In this document: piece after piece, positions 46,066 to 52,606 of the stretch
How positions within the stretch are numbered: position 1 is the stretch's first letter
Layout of the letters: each line of letters starts with the position of its first letter
DNA from: Deltaproteobacteria bacterium
GTDB taxonomy: Bacteria; Bdellovibrionota; JAJCYS01
DNA length: 64,000 nucleotides
Direction of reading: 5' to 3'
Assembly: GCA_029262815.1 (NCBI GenBank)
Contig: JAJCYS010000016.1
Coordinates: forward strand, 1-64,000
Notes under the pieces: generated by a model
Database searches by the model: none
Seen by the model: the letters and a program-made list of their open reading frames with translations, nothing else
What the model was told of the DNA's origin: nothing
Made by a program: the position numbers and the translations under genes

Positions 46066-46179
46066 CATTCTTTTTCGTCCGATAGCATTTATCTAACGGA
46101 ACCGGGGATAATAACCTGGACAAAGCCAAGGGTACGGCAGCGCAATCCGTAGACGACGCTGATCTGACAAAACCTTGTA

Positions 46180-46291
46180 CTCACCAAACGAAAACCGAGG
46201 TTGTTGTTGCGTTTAGACGGCCTATTGTTGTTACGATTGGCCGATCGGCAGTTCTCAGCGTTATTGTTCCAACTGCCACCGCGTATCGCAC
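46180..46291 (-). ncRNA. DGR template repeat (TR)
   Basis: This 112-bp non-coding repeat is the template for mutagenic retrohoming. It aligns with 48343-48457 in the target gene. Every one of the 15 substitutions outside the AAC run lies at an adenine of the TR sense (minus) strand. Read in the target frame it encodes RGGSWNNNAENCRSANRNNN, i.e. the Asn-rich pattern (AAY codons) that gives maximal amino-acid variation in known DGRs. The invariant end CTCGGTTTTCGTTTGGTGAG (46199-46180) would be the initiation-of-mutagenic-homing side. It starts 33 bp after the reverse transcriptase stop. Confidence 0.95.
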
Positions 46292-46324
46292 AGCTCTCAA
46301 CCTGGCTCGGTCATTATGCCACGA

Positions 46325-47326
46325 TTAGGGTGACACAATTTCCTTTCTTCTTAAAGCCAAAGTGTTGGCATGAGATATGTGGGCGATCATGCTTGATACC
46401 GAAGCTGTCAACTCCTCTTCTGAGATTTCGCATTTCATGTAATTGGCTTCTTTTGATTTCACTTTCTTCCTGAAACGCACAAGGTTGGACCGTTGCAATC
46501 GTATTAAGTTGGGAAATACCCGAAATCCCAAAAAGGAAACCCCTTCTGTTGTAGGTCCAAGGGTTGTTATTTTTTCCTTCAACCTAAGTTTTAATTTTGC
46601 CTCTAAAAATTTTTGAATTTCATCTAACACTTCACGTAACACCTTCTTGCTTTCAGAAAAACATATAAAATCATCCATGTAACGTACATATCCCCCAACC
46701 CGAAGACGATCTTTTAAAAAATGATCAAGCTCCCCTAAATAGGTATTTGCAAAATGCTGACTTGTCAAATTTCCGATGGGCAATCCCTTTCCCAGTTGAT
46801 TCCCCGGTACGGCATGGTTAATAATTATATCCAGTAAGCTCAATAGTTTTTTGTCTTTGATCATTTGACTTAGAAGTCTTTTTAAGACGTTATGATCAAT
46901 ATTTTCAAAGAACTTTTGGATATCGCATTTCAAAAAATAGGGATACTTTCTTGAGAAGATATGAACACGTTTTAGTGCCTTATGTGTTCCCTTTCTAACT
47001 CGACAGGCATAGGTGTCAGATATGAACCGCCGCTCAAATAGAGGTTCAAGTAAATTGCAAATGGCGTGATGAACGACACGATCTCGAAACGCTGAGCAAC
47101 ATATATTTCGTACCTTGGGCTCTCTTATTTCAAACATCCTATAAGGGCTAGGGCGGTAGGCCCCATTTTGTAACTCACCATGTAATGAAACAATTTCATG
47201 CTCTAAATTATAATTGAAAGATGCTGCGGATATCTTATGTCGTTTTCGACGAAGTGCCTTGAAAGCAGCCAACAGTAGGTTTTCAATGCAGATCACTTTC
47301 GCATATAGATTCCCGACTCTCTTCAT
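46325..47326 (-). CDS. DGR reverse transcriptase
   Basis: This RNA-directed DNA polymerase copies the template RNA with adenine-specific errors. The 333-residue protein has RT motifs in order: TYACRVRKGTHKAL (about residues 105-118), the first catalytic Asp in FLKCDIQKFF (Asp135), IGNLTSQ (184-190) and YMDD (216-219), then FLGFRVFP. The SQ in motif 4 is diagnostic for DGR enzymes, where group II intron RTs have SP. There is no maturase or endonuclease domain. Its ATG overlaps the accessory avd stop as ATGA. Confidence 0.96.
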   Translation of the reverse strand: MKRVGNLYAKVICIENLLLAAFKALRRKRHKISAASFNYNLEHEIVSLHGELQNGAYRPSPYRMFEIREPKVRNICCSAFRDRVVHHAICNLLEPLFERRFISDTYACRVRKGTHKALKRVHIFSRKYPYFLKCDIQKFFENIDHNVLKRLLSQMIKDKKLLSLLDIIINHAVPGNQLGKGLPIGNLTSQHFANTYLGELDHFLKDRLRVGGYVRYMDDFICFSESKKVLREVLDEIQKFLEAKLKLRLKEKITTLGPTTEGVSFLGFRVFPNLIRLQRSNLVRFRKKVKSKEANYMKCEISEEELTASVSSMIAHISHANTLALRRKEIVSP

Positions 47327-47706
47327 TTTCTTACATTTTGATGTTTTAGCCAGCCCCCCATCATTTTTCCGATTTCGTTGATTGAAAGCATAGCAAATTT
47401 ATAGGATTGAATGGCCATCAGTTTTTGTTCAAAGCAAATTCTGAGTAGTATACGGATTTTTTCTAACTTTATGTTGGCCCTTTTTAATATTCCAACTTTT
47501 GATTTTGAAAATCGTGCTTCAATCAAATCTTCTACAATATCTAAGGCCAAATTGTTGAGTCGATCTGAAAATGTAAACCTCACTTTCTTTGGAAATTTTT
47601 CAGTTGTTAAAAGTAACCACTTTAAGAAATCTACCCATTTTGTAAAAATTGGAAGATCGCTATTATCGACTGATTGAAGCTGGTTTTGAATATCCAAAGG
47701 TGTCAT
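47323..47706 (-). CDS. avd: DGR accessory variability determinant (Avd-like)
   Basis: The 127-residue, all-helical protein matches the Avd/bAvd four-helix-bundle family, which forms a basic pentamer that binds the reverse transcriptase and template RNA and is needed for cDNA synthesis. Family features are the FLKWLLLTTEKFPKKVRFTF block (about residues 28-47), the central IVEDLIEARFSKSK helix, LEKIRILLRICFE, and the C-terminal EIGKMMGGWLKHQ. It is Lys/Arg rich. It overlaps the RT start by 4 bp and follows the HRDC gene by 24 bp. Confidence 0.9.
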   Translation of the reverse strand: MTPLDIQNQLQSVDNSDLPIFTKWVDFLKWLLLTTEKFPKKVRFTFSDRLNNLALDIVEDLIEARFSKSKVGILKRANIKLEKIRILLRICFEQKLMAIQSYKFAMLSINEIGKMMGGWLKHQNVRK

Positions 47707-47730
47707 TTTTACGGTTCTGGCTTACGATAT

Positions 47731-48201
47731 TTAACCATCTCCAATATCTATTTTAGAAATAGAAAGAATTTCTTGCCCATATTTTTCGACCTTGGCATTA
47801 CCAATGCCCTCTATTTTTGTCAAATCAGCTTTCGTCTGGGGACGTGTTTTAACGATTTGAGCCAGTTGATTGTTGTTGAAAAGGATATAGGGTGGCACTC
47901 CTTCATTCTTACTTTTTTCAGATCTCCATTCTCGCAAGATATTAAATAACCCCATATCAGATTCAGTCAAAACCTTCATCCAAGATTCGTTTTTTGAATT
48001 TCTTCGCGTTGACTTTAGTTGAATGGCTTGATCTGAAAGATGATATTCCACCAATAAAACCAGATAAGGGGTATTGTTTGTTTGAATCAAGTAATCTCGA
48101 ATTGAGATGACATTTTTGTCTTTTATAAAATTCTGGAATTCTGAGTCATCAAACCCGTCAACCGTATGTTTAAATTTGAATGTAAAAATTTTGACGAGCA
48201 T
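47731..48201 (-). CDS. DGR-associated HRDC-domain protein
   Basis: The 156-residue protein has an N-terminal region (residues 1 to about 60; KIFTFKF, GFDDSEFQNFI, PYLVLLVEY) and a C-terminal HRDC helical domain (about 82-150; FNILREWRSEKSKNEGVPPY, ILFNNNQLAQIV, LTKIEGIGNAKVEKYG). HRDC domains bind nucleic acids in RecQ and RNase D. Proteins with this plan are a known but little-studied accessory of some DGRs. It lies between the target gene and avd in the same orientation. Its role in homing (for example, nucleic-acid binding at the target) is inferred. Confidence 0.88.
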   Translation of the reverse strand: MLVKIFTFKFKHTVDGFDDSEFQNFIKDKNVISIRDYLIQTNNTPYLVLLVEYHLSDQAIQLKSTRRNSKNESWMKVLTESDMGLFNILREWRSEKSKNEGVPPYILFNNNQLAQIVKTRPQTKADLTKIEGIGNAKVEKYGQEILSISKIDIGDG

Positions 48202-48226
48202 ATTGTCTTTTCAAACCTGTTTCGTT

Positions 48227-48288
48227 GAAGACCTTGGGGCCTCGCGCTCGGGCCTGTAGCCCTTCATAGCTTGGCCCCTTCAGGCTTC
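48227..48288 (-). other. Imperfect hairpin downstream of the variable repeat
   Basis: GAAGCCTGAAGGGGCC and GGCCCCAAGGTCTTC (in the target-gene sense) can pair with a bulge and a small internal loop, and a smaller GGGC/GCCC stem can form in the loop. It lies about 40 bp after the target stop codon. Some DGRs have a required hairpin just downstream of the VR; alternatively it is a transcription attenuator before the HRDC gene. Confidence 0.45.
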
Positions 48289-48329
48289 AGCTTATCTTAC
48301 CAAGGGTAAAAGTGTAAAAGGGCAAAGGA

Positions 48330-49277
48330 TTACTTTTTTGCCCTCACCAAACGAAAACCGAGGGAGCCGTAGTAGCGTTCAGACGGCCCATCGCCGTCAC
48401 GAATGGCCGAACGGCAGACCCCAGCGCTATTGACCCAACTGCCACCGCGTAGCGCACGTTCGGTCCCTTTATCCGGCCCTGTGGGATCTTTCATTGCTTC
48501 TTTAGGATATTTTTTATACCAATCCTGAACCCACTCCCACACATTGCCATGCATATCATAGAGTCCCCAATCATTGGCTTTCTTCGTCCCAATTGGATAG
48601 GTTTGATTCCCTGAATTATACCCATACCATCCATACTCCTTTAGATTCGAAGCTTCGTCTCCAAATGAGTATGCTGTTTTTGTTCCTGCACGGGCCGCAT
48701 ACTCCCATTCAGCTTCTGTTGGCAAACGGTAGGTATACCCATCGTCTTTTTCCATCACGTTTAACTTTTTGAGAAACCCTTCTTCTCCGGCAATGTTCTT
48801 CCAAGATACCTTTTCCACCGGGTGATTGGGACATAGACCTATCTCCTTACCGTCTTTCTTCACTTTCTTATGTGTGTCTTCACAATGCCTCTCTTCTGAA
48901 AATTCGGATGGATTCAACCCCATCACATCAAACCACTGTTGTTGCGTCACCTCTGTCGTCATGATCTCAAATGACTTGGTGAGCGTTACTTCATGTTGCG
49001 TTTCGTCATCATCTCTATCTGCTTCACTAGCTGGAGATCCCATCTGAAAGGTTTTGGGGAATGTGAGTTTCCCCACCGTTTTACCGGGTTGGATATGTAC
49101 CCATTTCATTCCATGCGATCCTTCTACAACAGGTGTTGGTGAACCCTCTGTCTTTTCTTCTTTTTTCTCAGGTTGTTTAGTGATTTTTTGTGATGGACTG
49201 GAGGGTTGGTTGCCTCCACTACATGAAACTAAACCCACGACACCTAAACACTGAACTACTGTCATTAAATGACGCAT
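48330..49277 (-). CDS. DGR target: variable surface lipoprotein with FGE-sulfatase/C-type-lectin fold
   Basis: With the ATG at 49277 (GGAGAGG upstream) the product is 315 residues. It has a lipoprotein signal (lipobox GLVSC, Cys19, followed by Ser-Gly-Gly, so outer-membrane sorting is expected), a Pro/Lys/Glu-rich linker (about 20-55) and a formylglycine-generating-enzyme-like domain (about 60-315). Markers are MGSPASEADRDDDE, RLPTEAEWEYAARAG, DMHGNVWEWVQDW and LRGGSW. The last 40 residues (274-312) are the variable repeat. FGE enzymatic activity is not implied; the fold serves as a stable C-type-lectin scaffold with diversified surface residues, so it is probably a ligand-binding protein on the cell surface. 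Confidence 0.95.
   Translation of the reverse strand: MRHLMTVVQCLGVVGLVSCSGGNQPSSPSQKITKQPEKKEEKTEGSPTPVVEGSHGMKWVHIQPGKTVGKLTFPKTFQMGSPASEADRDDDETQHEVTLTKSFEIMTTEVTQQQWFDVMGLNPSEFSEERHCEDTHKKVKKDGKEIGLCPNHPVEKVSWKNIAGEEGFLKKLNVMEKDDGYTYRLPTEAEWEYAARAGTKTAYSFGDEASNLKEYGWYGYNSGNQTYPIGTKKANDWGLYDMHGNVWEWVQDWYKKYPKEAMKDPTGPDKGTERALRGGSWVNSAGVCRSAIRDGDGPSERYYGSLGFRLVRAKK
48343..48457 (-). repeat. DGR variable repeat (VR)
   Basis: This 115-bp segment at the 3' end of the target gene corresponds to the TR at 46180-46291. It differs at 15 TR adenines and has one additional codon where the TR has three AAC. Invariant stretches (AGTTGG, CTCGGTTTTCGTTTGGTGAG) are at the same places as in the TR. Amino-acid changes include Asn to Val, Ser, Asp, Gly, Ile and Tyr. 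Confidence 0.95.
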
Positions 49278-49429
49278 AAAGACCTCTCCTCCCTCAAAAA
49301 TACTCCCTATGCTACATGAAATCGGTTTATCTTTGAAGAAATAAACTGAATTTTGATACACACTTGATTATAAAAAAGTTTTTTGTATCTACATGCGGTA
49401 TCTATCCTGACATTGGGGGGTATGGAATG

Positions 49430-49486
49430 GATTGCTTCGTCGGACCTATGGCCCTCCTTGCAATTGCGAGCGTAAGCGAAGCAATC
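49430..49486. repeat. Palindromic repeat between the HAMP-like gene and the DGR target
   Basis: GATTGCTTCG (49430-49439) and CGAAGCAATC (49477-49486) are perfect 10-bp arms. The sequence style (GATTGCTTCG with GCGAGCGTAAGCGAAGCAATC) looks like a short interspersed palindromic repeat. It lies about 35 bp downstream of the HAMP-like gene stop and about 150 bp upstream of the target lipoprotein start, so it could end the upstream transcript. The rest of 49278-49518 holds no gene. Confidence 0.5.
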
Positions 49487-49518
49487 TGATGGAATAGCCA
49501 AAAATATGGTGTTGGATT

Positions 49519-50103
49519 TTATCCGGTATAGCGTCGACTTGTATGTTTTTCTAAAGTTTCTACGACTGGATTCTTGATCAAATGTTGCAATCTGAATTTT
49601 TGCGCATCATCTTCGAGAGAACTAACTTTTCGAATGTAAGATTCTCGCTGGTTCTCGACTTCTTCAACTTTTTTCCACACCATGAGGCGAAATCGATTCA
49701 AGGAATCTTCTAGTTCTTTCAGCTGATCCTTCTTTCTAGACATGAAGGGATCTTTAAAGTCGCCAAAAGACATTCTTCTTAACCGACGCTCATATGCGAA
49801 AGCAGGCCCTGCAATTCGATGGCTCATTAAGATTGCTAACCCAAAAGACAACAATGCGTACACAATAAATACACCAAGCAAAAGTGCAAAATTGATGCCT
49901 ACGGTTGTCCAAAAGATAGTTTGCATTTGTGAAGACATCCCCATCTTCTGGATAAACCAATAGTTCAAACCAGCAACCCCAGAAAATAATACAAATCCTG
50001 AAATCACAAATAACAAACAACTCTTAAATACATAATTGGCATAAGACCCCTGGAAATCACGGTCCACCAAATATGATTTTCTTCTATCTTTTTGCTGACT
50101 CAT
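49519..50103 (-). CDS. Stand-alone membrane protein with a HAMP-like region
   Basis: The 194-residue protein has two membrane helices (about residues 28-50 and 65-95), then HRIAGPAFAYERRLRRMSFGDF (about 97-118), which resembles the first part of a HAMP linker, and a long coiled coil (about 125-180) without kinase or methyl-accepting domain. Such truncated two-TM HAMP proteins occur in several deltaproteobacterial genomes; their role is unknown. A signalling or scaffold function is a guess. It is a single gene. Confidence 0.65.
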   Translation of the reverse strand: MSQQKDRRKSYLVDRDFQGSYANYVFKSCLLFVISGFVLFSGVAGLNYWFIQKMGMSSQMQTIFWTTVGINFALLLGVFIVYALLSFGLAILMSHRIAGPAFAYERRLRRMSFGDFKDPFMSRKKDQLKELEDSLNRFRLMVWKKVEEVENQRESYIRKVSSLEDDAQKFRLQHLIKNPVVETLEKHTSRRYTG

Positions 50104-50257
50104 ACACCCTGCTTTTCGGCTGTCAGGCAGCTTTCTTAAGCTAAATTGATAAGCTTATTAAAACCAACCTAAGTTAGTTGGCAAGGAAACGATTTGGGCT
50201 GGTGCTAGTTCTCGAAAAACGATGCGATCTTATTGTTTTGTTATTTTAGAATAAACT

Positions 50258-52606
50258 TTATAAGTATTTAGAAATTAAGGACTTTTTGTTTTTTCGTATA
50301 CCGTCCGGTGTTCCCTGGGAGATCAATTCCCCCCCTTCTGGACCTCCACCCGGCCCTAGCTCCACAATATGTTGAGCCTGAGAGATAACATCTGTTTGAT
50401 GCTCAATCACAAACACGCTATTCCCATGTGCAATCAGCCGAGCGAACAACTTGAGAAGAAATTGAATATCATAAGAAGACAACCCTGTCGTCGGTTCGTC
50501 CAAACAATAAATGTGACCCTGCGCTTTCCGTTTAGATAGTTCATAGATCAATTTAACCCGTTGTGCCTCACCACCCGATAAGGTTGAAGTCGGCTGCCCT
50601 AATGTTAAATAACCAAGCCCAAGATCCAAACATAAGCGCAGGGGGGAAAATATTTTGGGATAGGGTTGAAAAAATGTAGCGGCCTCTTCAACCGTCAAAT
50701 CTAAAACCTCAGATATGGTTTTATCTTTGTACCGTACACGCAATAAAAAATCTGTAAAGCGCCTGCCATGACAAATCTGACACGGCATTTTGGCTTGAGG
50801 TAAAAAATTGAGTTCAAATCGCTCCATCCCTGTGCCCAAACATTGCGGACATCGGAATGGACTGGTATTAAACGAAAAATCCCTAGCTGTCAGACCGCGG
50901 ATACGCGAAGAGGGTGAAGCTGCAAACAAGGCTCGGATTAATTGATATATTTCAAAATAAGTCACCACTGCACTTCGAGAACTTTTCCCGATTGGGTCTT
51001 GGGTTACCCAGTACACGTTGTGATCTCTTTTTTGTAACTCTGGTAGTACAATCTCGAACAGTAGAGTACTCTTCCCGCTTCCGCTTACGCCCGAAAAAAC
51101 AACCAGTTTTTCTAACGGTAAAGTCAATTTTGAAATTTGCACATTTCGTTTTGAGATATCGGACAAGGTAACTGATTTTTCACTTGATGATTCAGGGATA
51201 TCTATTCGAGGACCTTCCATTTTAAAATAAGCATGCGTCTTCGAATTTTTAACTGATTTTCGCTTAACAAATCGATCCGTTGTCCCAGAATATACAACCG
51301 TACCGCCATGCAACCCACCACCCGGGCCCAATTCAACTAAATAGCTGGTCGTTTTCAGAAAAGATATATCGTGTTCAATCACAATAACCGTATTATTTTG
51401 GGCCAACGCTTTAAGCTGTGCAACAAGAGCATGTGTGTTTTGAGGGTGCAACCCGATGCTAGGTTCATCAAATAGATAGAGCATCCCAGAGGTCGTTTGA
51501 TTAATTTGACTACCAATTCGAAGACGCTGTGTTTCGCCTCCCGATAATGTGTCTGCACTTCGACACATCGGCAAATATCCTAATCCTAGCTTATTCAGGA
51601 CTGACAGCTTCCCTACCAATTGAGACAGCATCACCTGCTCAACATCACTCCCGCCAATCTTTTTACCAAACATCTCATAAACATCACTTAAGATAGCAGA
51701 ACTCGCTTCTTTGAAGGCAATCCCATGATAGGACACTTGTCCATAAGTTGGATGTATACGACTGCCTTGACAAGTCTGACAGGTTTCATCACCCACACCC
51801 TCACAGGTGGGACATCTGCCAAACGGGTTATTAAAAGAAAAATGATGCGGTTCATAATATCGATCTTGTTTCGCAAATGCTGTCTCAGCATTACCCGTAC
51901 GACACAATAGCGCTCGACCTTGAAGTGTCTGAAGATGCGTTTCATAACCTTTCAGTTTTTGATCTGAAATGCCATGGTCAGGATTCACCCGGTCGATCAT
52001 GACTGCCACTCGATGCTTTTTTCTGGCATCCAAGCTCAGATCAGACGTCAATGTAAGTTGTTCACCATCAACCCAAACGTACACAAACCCAAGTTTCAAC
52101 AGCTTTTGAAAGACAATGTGAAAAGTCCCTTTTTTCTGCTCTTCAAGTAACACACCTATTTCGGTTCGTTTAGACTGGCCGCTCAACTGAGATACAAAAG
52201 CGGGTAGATTACGAATGGATAGAGCCTGTTGATCAATGCCAGAAGCTCCAAATCGGGCATACAATAGCCTCAAGTAATCGAGCACTTCCGAAACAGTACC
52301 CACGGTACTTCTCTTCGATCCAATACGTGTTTTCTGGTCTATCGAGATGCTGGGCCTCAGATATGAAATACGCTTCACCTTTGCAGGGGATTGAATTCGC
52401 ATATAACTCTTTGAGTATAAAGATAAACTCTCAAAGTAAAGTCGCTGACTTTCTGTAAACAAGGTGTCCTGAACTAATGAACTTTTACCCGATCCACTGG
52501 GTCCCGTAATACCAATAAGTGTATTGTGAGGAAGTGATAGGTCTACATGCTTTAGATTGTGCTCATGTGCACCCAAAATAACAAGGTGGCTAGCGTCACG
52601 TTTCAT
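50258..52606 (-). CDS. Short UvrA paralogue (excinuclease subunit A-like ATPase)
   Basis: The 782-residue protein has two UvrA-type ABC modules: Walker A GPSGSGKSSL (about 33-42) and GVSGSGKSTL (about 504-513), two LSGGE signatures (LSGGETQRLRIGSQ and LSGGEAQRVKLIYE), and two zinc modules (CPTC...CQTC and CPQC...CQIC). UvrA proper is about 940 residues; the missing length is in the region before the first zinc module, where UvrA binds UvrB. It therefore looks like a UvrA2-type or drug-resistance-type paralogue rather than the main repair enzyme. The start overlaps the phosphomannomutase stop as ATGA. Confidence 0.85.
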   Translation of the reverse strand: MKRDASHLVILGAHEHNLKHVDLSLPHNTLIGITGPSGSGKSSLVQDTLFTESQRLYFESLSLYSKSYMRIQSPAKVKRISYLRPSISIDQKTRIGSKRSTVGTVSEVLDYLRLLYARFGASGIDQQALSIRNLPAFVSQLSGQSKRTEIGVLLEEQKKGTFHIVFQKLLKLGFVYVWVDGEQLTLTSDLSLDARKKHRVAVMIDRVNPDHGISDQKLKGYETHLQTLQGRALLCRTGNAETAFAKQDRYYEPHHFSFNNPFGRCPTCEGVGDETCQTCQGSRIHPTYGQVSYHGIAFKEASSAILSDVYEMFGKKIGGSDVEQVMLSQLVGKLSVLNKLGLGYLPMCRSADTLSGGETQRLRIGSQINQTTSGMLYLFDEPSIGLHPQNTHALVAQLKALAQNNTVIVIEHDISFLKTTSYLVELGPGGGLHGGTVVYSGTTDRFVKRKSVKNSKTHAYFKMEGPRIDIPESSSEKSVTLSDISKRNVQISKLTLPLEKLVVFSGVSGSGKSTLLFEIVLPELQKRDHNVYWVTQDPIGKSSRSAVVTYFEIYQLIRALFAASPSSRIRGLTARDFSFNTSPFRCPQCLGTGMERFELNFLPQAKMPCQICHGRRFTDFLLRVRYKDKTISEVLDLTVEEAATFFQPYPKIFSPLRLCLDLGLGYLTLGQPTSTLSGGEAQRVKLIYELSKRKAQGHIYCLDEPTTGLSSYDIQFLLKLFARLIAHGNSVFVIEHQTDVISQAQHIVELGPGGGPEGGELISQGTPDGIRKNKKSLISKYL

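Larger units (their letters stand above)
45798..46179. other. Structured gene-free region downstream of the DGR template
   Basis: No credible gene is seen. Four inverted repeats are present: 45866-45884, 45916-45929 (GAAA tetraloop), 45989-46007 (8-bp perfect arms CTGTTCAG/CTGAACAG) and 46021-46065 (10-bp perfect arms). In characterised DGRs the RNA just 3' of the template is structured and needed for cDNA synthesis; this region lies at that side. Confidence 0.55.

Noticed and set aside
46180..46291. TR as a decayed duplicate of the target gene 3' end
   Set aside because: The differences are restricted to adenines and the invariant blocks are exact, which random decay would not produce; an RT and Avd gene are adjacent.
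46325..47326. Group II intron or retron reverse transcriptase
   Set aside because: Motif 4 has SQ instead of SP, there is no maturase domain, no intron ribozyme domain V nearby, and the TR/VR pair defines a DGR.
48330..49277. True formylglycine-generating enzyme (sulfatase activator)
   Set aside because: No sulfatase gene is near, the protein is a lipoprotein, and its C-terminus is the DGR variable repeat, where catalysis would not tolerate hypervariation.
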